Below, piece by piece: positions 45,690 to 54,897 of a stretch of 64,000 bases of DNA. The DNA lies in NCBI GenBank assembly GCA_963829545.1, contig CAWHIX010000013.1:62001-126000 (forward strand), in the 5' to 3' direction. The DNA is from JAXGXJ01 sp963829545 (GTDB lineage: Bacteria > Actinomycetota > Thermoleophilia > RBG-16-64-13). The notes under the pieces are model-generated. The model was not told the origin of the DNA, did no database searches, and saw nothing but the letters and a program-made list of their open reading frames with translations. Each line of letters opens with the position of its first letter. The first letter of the stretch is position 1. The position numbers and the translations under genes are program-made.

Positions 45690-47230
45690 GCACGAACGCG
45701 GATCGCGGCGATGCCCGCCTCGGCGACCTCGTGACCCCGGCCAGCTCGAGCGCGGCGCCGGGCGCCGCCGACGCCGGCCGCGCCTGGGAAGCCGTCATCG
45801 GCCTGGAGATCCACGTGCAGATGAGCACGCGCACCAAGATGTTCTGTGGCTGCGAAGTGACCTTCGGCGAGCCGCCCAACACCCACGTGTGCCCCGTCTG
45901 CCTGGGCCATCCCGGCGTGCTGCCGGTAACCAACGAGAAGGCGGTGGAGTACGCCACGCGTATCGCGCTGGCCCTCAGCTGTCGCGTGGCCGAGCGGACC
46001 ATCTTCCACCGCAAGAACTACTTCTATCCCGACCTCCCCAAGGCCTATCAGATCTCGCAGTACGACCTGCCACTGGGCATCGGCGGCTATCTCGACGTGG
46101 AGGCCGACGACGGCACCACGTTCCGCGTGGGCATCACCCGGGTGCACATGGAGGAGGACGCGGGCAAACTGGTCCACGCCGGCGGAGCCTCGGGCCGCAT
46201 CGACGGCGCCGACTACTCGCTGGTGGACTTCAACCGGGGCGGCACCCCCCTGGTGGAGATCGTGACCGAGCCCGACATCGCCACGCCAGAACAGGCGCGC
46301 GTCTTCCTGACCCAACTGCGCAGCCTCATCCAGCAACTGGGTGTGTCGGACGTCAACATGGAGGAGGGATCCCTGCGCTGCGACGCCAACGTGTCGGTGC
46401 GCAAGCCCGGCGGGCCTCTGGGGACCAAGACCGAACTCAAGAACGTCAACTCCTTCCGCTTCGTCCAGCGAGGTCTGGAAGCGGAGATCGAGCGGCAGAT
46501 CGGGCTTCTCGAAACGGGGGAGCGCGTGGTGCAGGCCACCGTGCACTTCGATCCCGGTACGGGGACCGTCTCCACCCTGCGCAGCAAAGAGGAGGCTCAC
46601 GACTACCGCTATTTCCCGGAGCCTGACCTGGCGCCCATCGAACTGGACGAGGCTTACGTGGAGCGGGTACGCGAGACCCTGCCCGAGCTGCCGGCGGCGC
46701 GCAAAGAACGTCTCATGAGCGCGTACGAATTGCCGTCCAAGGATGCCGCCATCCTGTCCGCAAACAAGGCGCTGGGGGACTACTTCGAGACGGTGACAGC
46801 CATCACCGGCGACCCACGGGTCTCGGCCAACTGGGTCCTGGGCGATCTGTCTGCGTACCTCAACGCCGCGGCTCTCGAGGTGACCGACAGCGCCGTCGGC
46901 CCCGAGGCGCTGGCCGAACTGCTGCAACTGGTCACGGACGGCACCCTCTCCGGCAAGATGGCCAAGGAAGTGTTCGAGGCCATGACCGAGACGGGCAAGG
47001 ACGCCGGCACGCTGGTGGCCGAGAAGGGACTGGGCCAGATATCCGATGCCGGGGAGCTGGACGCGCTGATCGCCCGCATCGTAGAAGCCAACCCCGGTCC
47101 CGCCGAGGAGTTCAGACAGGGCCGTGATCGCGTGCTGGGCTTCTTCGTCGGGCAGGTGATGAAGGAGACCCGTGGCCAGGCCAACCCGCAAATGGTGAAC
47201 GACATCCTGCGCAGGCAGCTCGGAAGATAG
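45686..47230 (+). CDS. gatB: Amidotransferase subunit B (tRNA-binding, kinase-like)
   Basis: A 514-residue subunit with about 35 extra N-terminal residues before W-E-A-V-I-G-L-E-I-H-V-Q. It has P-N-T-H-V-C-P-V-C-L-G-H-P-G (zinc-site cysteines with C-G-C-E upstream), the GatB core K-N-Y-F-Y-P-D-L-P-K, and a C-terminal YqeY-like helical domain ending N-D-I-L-R-R-Q-L. Repeat type II copy 1 starts directly after the stop. Confidence 0.95.
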   Translation: MSTNADRGDARLGDLVTPASSSAAPGAADAGRAWEAVIGLEIHVQMSTRTKMFCGCEVTFGEPPNTHVCPVCLGHPGVLPVTNEKAVEYATRIALALSCRVAERTIFHRKNYFYPDLPKAYQISQYDLPLGIGGYLDVEADDGTTFRVGITRVHMEEDAGKLVHAGGASGRIDGADYSLVDFNRGGTPLVEIVTEPDIATPEQARVFLTQLRSLIQQLGVSDVNMEEGSLRCDANVSVRKPGGPLGTKTELKNVNSFRFVQRGLEAEIERQIGLLETGERVVQATVHFDPGTGTVSTLRSKEEAHDYRYFPEPDLAPIELDEAYVERVRETLPELPAARKERLMSAYELPSKDAAILSANKALGDYFETVTAITGDPRVSANWVLGDLSAYLNAAALEVTDSAVGPEALAELLQLVTDGTLSGKMAKEVFEAMTETGKDAGTLVAEKGLGQISDAGELDALIARIVEANPGPAEEFRQGRDRVLGFFVGQVMKETRGQANPQMVNDILRRQLGR

Positions 47231-47318
47231 GCGGCGGCAGAGGGCGCGCTCCGGCGCTTACCTCACCGCGCGCCTCCGGCGCGTTCGCTAGGCTTCTCCC
47301 CGCGCCCTCTGCCGCCGT
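47231..47318 (-). repeat. Type II stem-loop repeat, copy 1
   Basis: Arms 47231-47248 and 47301-47318 pair with 17 Watson-Crick pairs (GGCGGCAGAGGGCGCG) and an outer wobble. The 52-base loop, read on the minus strand, contains GCCTAGCGAACGC and later GCGCGGTGAGGTAAGCGCC. It begins at the base after the gatB stop, so it may also end that transcript. Confidence 0.85.
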
Positions 47319-47325
47319 ATATCAT

Positions 47326-47499
47326 GGTCTCGGTCCCGCCCGGCGTCCAGGGCGCGCAGCGCCCCCATACCAGCAACCACCTGAGGGGTCGCGGCGAAGC
47401 CTAGCGAACACCGCGAAGCGAAGCGGAGCCGTGCGGTGAGGTGAGCGCCGCCGCGAGGGTCTCGGTCACGCCCGGCCTCCAGGGCGCGCAGCGCCACCC
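47326..47499. repeat. Direct repeat pair flanking type II copy 2
   Basis: About 41 bp built on GGTCTCGGTC-CGCCCGG and CCAGGGCGCGCAGCGCC occur at 47326-47366 and 47458-47499, 132 bp apart, with a few differences. They bracket the second type II loop and may mark the event that amplified it. Confidence 0.75.
47392..47453 (+). repeat. Type II repeat, copy 2 (stem degenerate)
   Basis: Carries the type II loop landmarks GCCTAGCGAAC (47399-47409) and GCGGTGAGGTGAGCGCCG, with about ten extra bases (GAAGCGAAGCG region). The flanks no longer pair convincingly. It looks like a decayed or rearranged copy. Confidence 0.65.
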
Positions 47500-47508
47500 C
47501 TGGACACA

Positions 47509-47594
47509 GACCATCGAGAGGGTCGTAGAGGCGCCTAGCGAACGCTGCGAAGCCGCGCGGTGAGGTGAGCGCCGCCGCGACCCTCTCGATGGTT
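47509..47594 (+). repeat. Type II stem-loop repeat, copy 3
   Basis: Arms 47510-47525 and 47578-47593 form a 16-bp perfect stem (CCATCGAGAGGGTCG). The 52-base loop aligns without gaps to copy 1 with about 75-80% identity by eye (GCCTAGCGAACGC, GCGCGGTGAGGTGAGCGCC), yet the stems share only an AGAGGG patch. Confidence 0.85.
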
Positions 47595-47704
47595 GAAAAC
47601 CGGGCTGTCGTCTGGTACTTTGCCTTACCCTCCAAGGACCGGTCCAATGCGGAGTCACAAAGTTGGATGATGTTTGAGCACCTCCCCAGGAAGGCCCTAG
47701 CGTA

Positions 47705-48027
47705 GTGCAACCAGCAGATGTGCACCCCGATTCGTGCCCCGTACTCAAGACCGCGGATATCATATCGGGCAAGTGGACGCTCCTCATCTTGCGTGACCTC
47801 TCCAAAGGCGTGAACCGTTTCAGCGCCCTGGAGCGTTCTCTCGCAGGCATCAGCCCGAAGACCCTCTCCGAACGCCTCAAGAGCCTGGAGAAGGCGGGCG
47901 TCGTCACGCGCAAGAGCTTCGCAGAAGTACCCCCTCGGGTGGAATACACCCTTACGGTCATGGGCTGGGACCTCATCCCCCTCATCGACCACATGCGGCA
48001 GTACGGCGACAAGTGGCTGAGCTGCAA

Positions 48028-48031
<4 letters not shown>
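47705..48031 (+). CDS. HxlR-family transcriptional regulator
   Basis: A 108-residue winged-helix regulator with the HxlR pattern C-P-V-L-K-T-A-D-I-I-S-G-K-W-T-L-L-I-L-R-D-L, F-S-A-L-E-R-S-L-A-G-I-S-P-K-T-L-S-E-R-L-K-S-L and R-V-E-Y-T-L-T. HxlR members respond to aldehydes, quinones or redox stress, some through the N-terminal Cys, and one is present here at about position 11. The start is GTG 47705 without a clear ribosome site. It overlaps the sigma gene that follows. Upstream ACTTTG and CAAAGT half-sites (about 47617 and 47663) may be operator parts. Confidence 0.88.
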
Positions 48032-49143
<1,112 letters not shown>

Positions 49144-49194
49144 CCTCACCGGCTCGGTAGCGCCCGTGGAGCCACGCCTCCGGATAGGCCCCCC

Positions 49195-50019
49195 TTGGAT
49201 CCCCTGAACGAGAAGACCCGGCTGGTCGAGCAGCGGCTGTCGCAGTTCGACGGTGTGCTCGTGGCCTTCTCAGGGGGGGTCGACTCGAGTCTCCTGCTCG
49301 CTCTAGCTGTTCGGGCTTTGGGCCCCGCGCGGGTCTTGGCCGTGACTGCGGCGGGGGCGGTGGGCTCCGATGCCGACGAGGAGTGGGCTCGGTCTGTGGC
49401 GGCCTGCCTTGGGGCAAGGCATCGGATCGTCTCCTTCGACTATCTGGCCATACCGGGCTTCGCCGCCAACCCTCCCGATCGCTGCTACCTGTGCCGCGGG
49501 CGGCTCTACGCGGTTCTGGAGACCATCCGGGCCGAGGAGGGGCTGGACGCTGTTGTCGACGGCGGCACCGAAGACGATTCCGGCGACTACCGCCCGGGTA
49601 TGCGTGCCACGGCCGAGGCTGGGGTCCTGAGCCCGCTGGCCGAGGCCGGGTTCACGAAGGAAGAGGTCCGGGCCGCATGCCGGTCTTTGGAGCTGGAGGT
49701 GGCCGAGAGGCCCGCGTCACCCTGCCTGGCCTCCCGCTTCCCGTACGGAGAACCCATCACCGTCGAGGCGCTGGAGATGGTGGCTGCGGCCGAGTCTCTG
49801 CTGCGCAGGCGCGGCTTCCCCGTGTGCCGCGTGCGTCACCACGCCGTTGTGGCGCGTATCGAGGTGCCGGCGGCGCGGATCTGCGAGCTGTGCGCCGAGC
49901 CCCTGCGCACCGAGCTAGTGGAAGCCCTGAGAGACCTGGGCTACGCGTACGTGTGCATCGACCTGCTGGGCTTCCGCTCCGGAAGCCTCAACGAGACCCT
50001 GCCCCCAGAGCTACTCTAG
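49195..50019 (+). CDS. larE: ATP-dependent sacrificial sulfur transferase LarE-like
   Basis: A 274-residue PP-loop enzyme: S-G-G-V-D-S near the N-terminus, then D-R-C-Y-L-C-R-G-R-L-Y and A-S-P-C-L-A-S-R-F-P-Y-G, where the Cys at about 177 is at the position of the sulfur-donating cysteine of lactobacillar LarE. The extra C-x-x-C pair could instead support an Fe-S-type sulfur donor. LarE makes the nickel-pincer cofactor of lactate racemase and relatives. larB and larC are not beside it. The start is TTG 49195, weakly supported. Confidence 0.85.
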   Translation: MDPLNEKTRLVEQRLSQFDGVLVAFSGGVDSSLLLALAVRALGPARVLAVTAAGAVGSDADEEWARSVAACLGARHRIVSFDYLAIPGFAANPPDRCYLCRGRLYAVLETIRAEEGLDAVVDGGTEDDSGDYRPGMRATAEAGVLSPLAEAGFTKEEVRAACRSLELEVAERPASPCLASRFPYGEPITVEALEMVAAAESLLRRRGFPVCRVRHHAVVARIEVPAARICELCAEPLRTELVEALRDLGYAYVCIDLLGFRSGSLNETLPPELL

Positions 50020-50154
50020 TCCCAAGCGGCCCGCGGCGGCCGGGCGGCGCAGCAACGCGAGAGCGCCGCCGCCCCCGAAGCCCATCAGAGAGGCCCTCGA
50101 CCGTCTCCGACGAAGCTTGCCGAAGGCGTGCGCAGGAGGAGATGGTCGACGGCC

Positions 50155-50547
50155 CTACCCTCGCCATTTGCGGACCCTGGGGATGACGAAAGGCATGAGC
50201 ACGATCATCGTGAGGACGAACACCCAGGCTGCCCCCCCGTAGCGAGCCACCGCCGGGTAGCCGCCCGCGAGAGTGGTCGCCACGACGAAAAGGAGCGCCG
50301 CCAGCAAGGAGATGCCTGTGTAGATGAGCGCGGCAAGTCGGCCGGTCCGTGCCTCGCCCATGGCGCCGGGCTTGTCGCCTGCCTCCGGGATCTCCTCCGG
50401 GCCGGACCCACTCTCCGGTGGGGCCGGGCCGATGGGACAGGCTGCGTCAGCCGCCGAGCCGGTCAGGGGGCAGGCGGTCTCGTTGTCCGGCCGGCCGACG
50501 TCGGTCGCGCCGCCGGTCGCTCCCTCACTTGACGGCTTGTCCGACAA
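50155..50547 (-). CDS. Small two-helix membrane protein downstream of copA
   Basis: A 130-residue protein. A disordered acidic, Pro/Gly-rich N-terminal half (about 1-65) holds two cysteines. Two membrane helices (about 70-90 and 100-120) follow, and the tail is basic (P-R-V-R-K-W-R-G). It overlaps the 3' end of copA by 23 bases and so is translated with it. It may be a small accessory of the copper pump, but no known family is recognised. A GC-rich hairpin (GGGCGGCGC/GCGCCGCC, about 50040-50090) lies beyond its stop, between it and larE. Confidence 0.55.
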   Translation of the reverse strand: MSDKPSSEGATGGATDVGRPDNETACPLTGSAADAACPIGPAPPESGSGPEEIPEAGDKPGAMGEARTGRLAALIYTGISLLAALLFVVATTLAGGYPAVARYGGAAWVFVLTMIVLMPFVIPRVRKWRG

Positions 50548-53128
50548 CTTCCACGCCTCCTTTCTGAGCGGGCAGATCCCGCAGCCCGCCGCGACCCGAA
50601 CCGCCCCGGCCCGCCGAACTGGGCTTGAACCGGCGTAGCATCAGAGTGTTGAGCGTTACCGACACCGAAGAGATGGCCATGAAGAAGGCCGCCAACTCCG
50701 GGCCGACGATCTGATGGGTGAAGGGGTACAGGATGCCGGCGGCGATGGGGATGCCGATGCCGTTGTAGAAGAAGGCCCAAAACAAGTTCTGCTTGACCTT
50801 GTGCATCGTAGCCCGCCCCGCCTCGATGGCCGTCACCACATCCATGAGGTCGCCTCTGATGAGGATGACGTCCCCCGTCTCCTTGGCCACATCGGTTCCG
50901 GAGCCGATGGCGATCCCCACCTGCGCCTGCGCCAGTGCGGGGGCGTCGTTGACCCCGTCCCCCACCATGGCCACGGACTGACCCTTGTCCTGCAACTCCT
51001 TGACCTTGAGCGCCTTGTCCTGGGGCAGCACCTCCGCCAGGACCTCGTCGATGCCTACCTGCCGGGCTATGGCCTCGGCCGTCTGCCGGTTGTCGCCGGT
51101 GATCATCACCGTACGCAACCCCATGTGATGTAGCTTCGCTATGGCTGCCGCGGAGGAGTCTTTCAGCACGTCGGCGACCGCCACGATGCCGGCCGCGTCG
51201 CCGTCTACGACCACGAACATGGGTGTCTTGCCCTGGGCGGCCAGTTCGGCAGCGACCATCTTGAGGGTGGAGGCCTCGACTCCCCGATCGTCCATGAATT
51301 TCGCGTTCCCCAGCAGGATTCGATGGCCTTCGACGGTGCCTTCCACGCCATGCCCGGGGACGGAGTCAAAACCCTCGGTGACAGGGATATCCAGCCCCCG
51401 GTCCCGTGCTCCCTTCACGATAGCCTCCCCGAGTGGGTGCTCCGAGTTCTGCTCCACGGCGGCCGCATAGGCCAGCAGCCGCTCCGGCGTCAGCGGCTCA
51501 GAGCCTCCGACGCTCGGGCGCGCCCCTCCCGGAATGACGTCGGTCACGGCCGGTTCGCCTCTCGTGATGGTCCCGGTCTTGTCGAATACCACAGTCTGGA
51601 TCTTGGAGGTGCTCTCGATGGCCTCCGCGCCCTTGAATAACACCCCGTACTCCGCGCCCTTGCCCGCGCCAGCCATCATGGCGCTCGGCGTGGCCAAACC
51701 GACAGCGCAGGGACAGGAGATGACCAGCACCGAGAGTGACAGCAAGAGCGAGAACCCGAACACTTGCATGTCCTCGAGGTTGTTAGGGGAGAGGATGAAG
51801 CTGCTCTCGGGTATGAAGAAGAGGTCGTAGCCGATGAAGAACCAAAACAGGAACACGGCGAGGGCCAAGAGATGGACGATCAGGATGAAGTTGCCGGCCA
51901 CCAGGTCGGCCATCTTCTGAATGGGCGCCTTGCTGGCCTGGGCATCCTCGACCAGACGGATGATCTGCGACAGCGCCGTGTCTCGGCCTACCTGGGTGGC
52001 CTCGAAGCGCAGGGCTCCGGTGCGGTTGACCGTGCCCCCGATGACCCTTGCGCCTGCAGTCTTCTCCACGGGGATGGACTCACCCGTGATCATCGATTCG
52101 TCGATGGAGGAGTAGCCCTCCACCACCACGCCGTCCACGGGCACCGACTCCCCCGGCCGGATGAGGACGATATCACCGACCTCCACCTCGTCGGAGGGCA
52201 CGTCCACTTCCTGTGCGTCTCTGAGCACCCTGGCCACCTTGGGCTGCAGCCTCATGAGCTTGCGTATCGACTCACTGGTCCGCCCTCGGGTGATCGCCTC
52301 CAGGTAGCGGCCCAGGATGATGAAGCCCGTGAGCATGGCCGCCGACTCGAAGAAGGTGGCTTGGCTGCCTCCGAAGCCGGCCTCGGGCCAGATAGTGTTG
52401 ACCGAAGCGATGAGGAACGATGCGCCGATGCCGGTGGCGTACAGCAGGTTCATGTCGGTGACCCCGCGCCTCAGTCCCTTCCAGGAAAGGACGAAGAACT
52501 GTCGGCCGGGACCAACGACCACCGGGATGGTGAGCGCCATCAGCACCCAGTTCTTGGCCTCGGGCGGTATGAACTCGGGGATGATCCACATGCCCTGGAA
52601 GTTGATGATCATGATGAGGATGGCCAGGGGCCAGACCGTCCACATGTTGATCTTCTGGCGCCGTAGTTCCGCAGCCCGCATCTCCTGCTCGCGGTCCAGT
52701 TGCGCCTGTCCCTCCAACTTCTCGGAGGCGCGGTAGCCTAGAACGGTGACCGCTGCGATGAGGTCGCGCTTCTGCATCACGCCGGCGTAGCCATGCACCC
52801 GGGCCGTGCCGGTACCGAGGCTGACCCCCACCTCGGTCACGCCGGGTACTTCCCGCAGGGCATGCTCCACCTTGGCGACGCAGCCGGCGCAGTTCATTCC
52901 TTCGACGGTGAGAGACAGTTCTGCGGTCTCAATCTGGTAGCCGAGCGAGGTCACGATGCCGGCCAGATCGGCGCTGCCGACGGCGGCATCGTGTTCCACG
53001 ACCACCCGGCCCGTGGGCACGGTGACGCTCACCCCGGACACTCCGGGCAGCGCCGCGAGAGCCTTACGGACCTTGCTCTCGCAGGCGGCGCACGACATGC
53101 CGTGCACGATAAGGGTGGTCTTGGTCAC
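50525..53128 (-). CDS. copA: Copper-translocating P1B-type ATPase
   Basis: An 867-residue pump exporting Cu(I). Two N-terminal heavy-metal domains carry G-M-S-C-A-A-C and G-M-N-C-A-G-C. The membrane CPC motif is S-C-P-C-A-V-G-L-A-T-P, with phosphorylation site D-K-T-G-T, hinge G-D-G-V-N-D-A-P-A and the final helix M-A-I-S-S-V-S-V-T-L-N. I choose GTG 53128 (G-C-GAGG upstream, giving V-T-K-T-T-L-I-V-H); an earlier in-frame start would add 40 unlikely residues. A G/C palindrome GGGG-TACACAT-CCCC (about 53174-53188) in the upstream region could be a copper-regulator site; this is only a guess. Confidence 0.94.
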   Translation of the reverse strand: MTKTTLIVHGMSCAACESKVRKALAALPGVSGVSVTVPTGRVVVEHDAAVGSADLAGIVTSLGYQIETAELSLTVEGMNCAGCVAKVEHALREVPGVTEVGVSLGTGTARVHGYAGVMQKRDLIAAVTVLGYRASEKLEGQAQLDREQEMRAAELRRQKINMWTVWPLAILIMIINFQGMWIIPEFIPPEAKNWVLMALTIPVVVGPGRQFFVLSWKGLRRGVTDMNLLYATGIGASFLIASVNTIWPEAGFGGSQATFFESAAMLTGFIILGRYLEAITRGRTSESIRKLMRLQPKVARVLRDAQEVDVPSDEVEVGDIVLIRPGESVPVDGVVVEGYSSIDESMITGESIPVEKTAGARVIGGTVNRTGALRFEATQVGRDTALSQIIRLVEDAQASKAPIQKMADLVAGNFILIVHLLALAVFLFWFFIGYDLFFIPESSFILSPNNLEDMQVFGFSLLLSLSVLVISCPCAVGLATPSAMMAGAGKGAEYGVLFKGAEAIESTSKIQTVVFDKTGTITRGEPAVTDVIPGGARPSVGGSEPLTPERLLAYAAAVEQNSEHPLGEAIVKGARDRGLDIPVTEGFDSVPGHGVEGTVEGHRILLGNAKFMDDRGVEASTLKMVAAELAAQGKTPMFVVVDGDAAGIVAVADVLKDSSAAAIAKLHHMGLRTVMITGDNRQTAEAIARQVGIDEVLAEVLPQDKALKVKELQDKGQSVAMVGDGVNDAPALAQAQVGIAIGSGTDVAKETGDVILIRGDLMDVVTAIEAGRATMHKVKQNLFWAFFYNGIGIPIAAGILYPFTHQIVGPELAAFFMAISSVSVTLNTLMLRRFKPSSAGRGGSGRGGLRDLPAQKGGVEVVGQAVK

Positions 53129-53310
53129 GGTCCTCGCTTCCTGGGGTGACTCGTCTTGCTGCCTGTCGTCTCGGGGTACACATCCCCACGCGGGGCGAAT
53201 GATAGTCGCTGGGACGGTGTGGCGTCGGCTCGGCCGTGGCGGCCACACGACTCATGGCGGACGAGTTGCGCTCAATGGCGGGAGACTCGCGGCCGACCGT
53301 CATGTTTCAG

Positions 53311-53340
53311 TTGGCGGCCCAGGGCCTGCTTTGCTATCAT
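53311..53340 (+). promoter_or_regulatory. Promoter of tRNA-Val
   Basis: TTGGCG (53311-53316), 18-bp spacer, TATCAT (53335-53340). Transcription would start about nine bases before the tRNA. Confidence 0.6.
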
Positions 53341-53355
53341 CAACGCCCCTGATGC

Positions 53356-53427
53356 GGGCGATTAGCTCAGTGGGAGAGCGCTGCATTCACACTGCAGAAG
53401 TCACTGGTTCAAATCCAGTATCGCCCA
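53356..53427 (+). tRNA. tRNA-Val (anticodon CAC)
   Basis: A 72-nt tRNA: acceptor GGGCGAT/ATCGCCC, discriminator A, D-arm GCTC/GAGC, anticodon stem CTGCA/TGCAG around TTCACAC, T-arm ACTGG-TTCAAAT-CCAGT. CCA is not encoded. Confidence 0.95.
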
Positions 53428-53593
53428 CTTGATTTCCGGGGGGAAGGGCCCGTCGAAAACTGCCCGCTTGGAGGGCTTTCTCGGCGGGCCTGCTGCTATT
53501 GATTCGTCAGGCCACTCCGATAGTGAGTCACGCTACGATGCTCAGAGTATTCTGTTCCCCGGATCGCGCTCATCCCTACCTCGAGGAGATCGC

Positions 53594-54022
53594 ATGACTC
53601 TGATCACGTATTTCGAGCTTGCAGAGGAGTCCGAGGGTAGCGCTCGTTACGAAGAGCGGGCTGAGGAAGGCCACCCTCCGGTCATCGGGACTCTCTGCAT
53701 TCAGGACTGGGCTTTGCCTCAGCCTCTCCCTTCCTCTCTCCGAGTCGCCCTCAACTTCTTCAGCGCGGACCGCGCGTCACTCGGCGCCGTCCAGGAAGCA
53801 GTGGGCAGACAGCCAGTGGGCAAGAACCCGGCAACGGTGGGCAAGTCGGTGACCGTCATCAAGAACGTCGCGGCGACCATGCAGCAACCACCCGAATGGC
53901 TCGAGCAGTATCTCGGTAGAACCGGAACCGTGCTGTGGACTGCAGCCGACGGGGCGATGGTCAAGTTCGATGACAACTCAGCCACCTGGTTCGCCTCTAC
54001 CGAACTGCGGATAGTCGAGTAG
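53594..54022 (+). CDS. Uncharacterised protein heading the mini-thioredoxin operon
   Basis: A 142-residue protein I do not recognise. It has an acidic N-terminus, a single Cys near 38 (G-T-L-C-I-Q-D-W), a middle part rich in Val/Gly/Lys, and a C-terminal beta-rich segment (G-R-T-G-T-V-L-W then D-G-A-M-V-K-F-D-D) suggestive of an SH3-like barrel. No signal or membrane helix is present. CGAGGAGA precedes the ATG. It ends five bases before the first thioredoxin-like gene, so it is very likely functionally linked to it. Confidence 0.6.
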   Translation: MTLITYFELAEESEGSARYEERAEEGHPPVIGTLCIQDWALPQPLPSSLRVALNFFSADRASLGAVQEAVGRQPVGKNPATVGKSVTVIKNVAATMQQPPEWLEQYLGRTGTVLWTAADGAMVKFDDNSATWFASTELRIVE

Positions 54023-54027
54023 GTCTT

Positions 54028-54288
54028 ATGCTTGTCGAGATCAAGATCTACGGAAGCGAGCCGCCCTGCGCGACCTGCAAACGAATGGAGCAGGCGGCCA
54101 GAGCGGCCGCCCAACGGTTCCCTGGACAGGTCATGGTGACGAAGGTGGCCGCGCGCTCGGCCGAAGGGCAGGCCCTCGGACTCACAGCCACTCCGGCGGT
54201 GGTCGTCGACGGGAGGCTGGTGGCCCAGGGCGAACCTCTGGGGGAAGCGGACTTCGAGCGGCTCATAACGACCGAGCTAGGAGGATGA
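54028..54288 (+). CDS. Mini-thioredoxin with C-A-T-C
   Basis: An 86-residue thioredoxin/glutaredoxin-fold protein. The first strand I-K-I-Y-G-S leads into E-P-P-C-A-T-C-K, the redox C-x-x-C at about 14-17. Later A-T-P-A-V-V-V-D-G is the cis-Pro strand. It is like small archaeal-type redox proteins (thioredoxin_3 family), about 20 residues shorter than standard thioredoxin. It could shuttle electrons to a partner reductase or enzyme. One base separates its stop from the next gene. Confidence 0.75.
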   Translation: MLVEIKIYGSEPPCATCKRMEQAARAAAQRFPGQVMVTKVAARSAEGQALGLTATPAVVVDGRLVAQGEPLGEADFERLITTELGG

Positions 54289-54289
54289 A

Positions 54290-54565
54290 ATGACGGCAAT
54301 CCTTGAGGTGTTCAGCGGTGATCCACCCTGTCCCGGTTGTGTGGCCATTCTGGCCCTAGCCGATCGGCTGGCCGAGAAGTATCCGGTGGACGAGCTCGTG
54401 GTGCGTAAGTACGTGGGTCAGGATGCCCTGGCGAAGTATGAGGAGTACCACCTATCCTGCGTACCGGCGGCCGTGATCAACGGCGTCATCAAGATCGAAG
54501 GCACCGCTCCGGATGAGGGCACCATGAACAACGCGCTCCGGGAGGGCGGGCTATGGATCCGATAA
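54290..54565 (+). CDS. Mini-thioredoxin with C-P-G-C
   Basis: A 91-residue paralogue of the preceding protein: V-F-S-G-D-P-P-C-P-G-C-V places the C-x-x-C at about 14-17, and C-V-P-A-A-V-I-N-G is the cis-Pro strand with an extra Cys just before it. GAGGATGAA precedes the ATG. It overlaps the third gene by 13 bases. Confidence 0.72.
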   Translation: MTAILEVFSGDPPCPGCVAILALADRLAEKYPVDELVVRKYVGQDALAKYEEYHLSCVPAAVINGVIKIEGTAPDEGTMNNALREGGLWIR

Positions 54566-54816
54566 GAGTAGAGGTGTTCCTCTCCGTGCCCGCCTGCTCC
54601 GGCGGGGTAGCCGTCAGGCGGCTCATCGACGACGTGGCGCGAGACTACGGCGACCAGATGGACGTGGTCTATCATCAGGGACGAGACGACCTGTATGAGG
54701 AGCTGCAACTCTCGTCCGCCCCGGCCATCATAGTCGGGGACCTGGTGCGTTTCGTCGGCCTCTGTCCCACCAGGGAGGGTCTGATCGGCGCGCTGAGGGA
54801 GGCCGGGCTGGACTAG
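54553..54816 (+). CDS. Thioredoxin-fold protein with degenerate C-S-G-G
   Basis: An 87-residue third paralogue: V-F-L-S-V-P-A-C-S-G-G-V aligns with the C-P-G-C of the second gene but has lost the second cysteine, leaving Cys15 alone. The cis-Pro strand is S-A-P-A-I-I-V-G-D, and a later Cys (G-L-C-P-T) is the only other one. It may form mixed disulfides, persulfides or a metal site instead of cycling as a dithiol. Confidence 0.7.
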   Translation: MDPIRVEVFLSVPACSGGVAVRRLIDDVARDYGDQMDVVYHQGRDDLYEELQLSSAPAIIVGDLVRFVGLCPTREGLIGALREAGLD

Positions 54817-54828
54817 GCCTGGTCGGGT

Positions 54829-54853
54829 AGGGCCGGGCTGGACTTGGCCCGGC
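54829..54853 (+). terminator. GC-rich hairpin after the mini-thioredoxin operon
   Basis: GGCCGGGC pairs with GCCCGGCC across TGGACTTG. It has no T tract. A related GGTCGGGTAGG/GGCCGGGTAGG direct repeat surrounds it. Confidence 0.45.
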
Positions 54854-54897
54854 CGGGTAGGCCGCGCTCCCTGGATATCGATTTGCGCCGTGCCGCG

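Noticed and set aside
47231..47594. Integron attC-like sites
   Set aside because: attC sites keep the outer core sites and vary inside; these do the opposite, and there is no integrase or gene cassette.
53129..53355. CsoR/CopY operator upstream of copA
   Set aside because: A GGGG-N7-CCCC palindrome is present but does not clearly match a known copper operator, so I mention it only as a guess in the copA entry.
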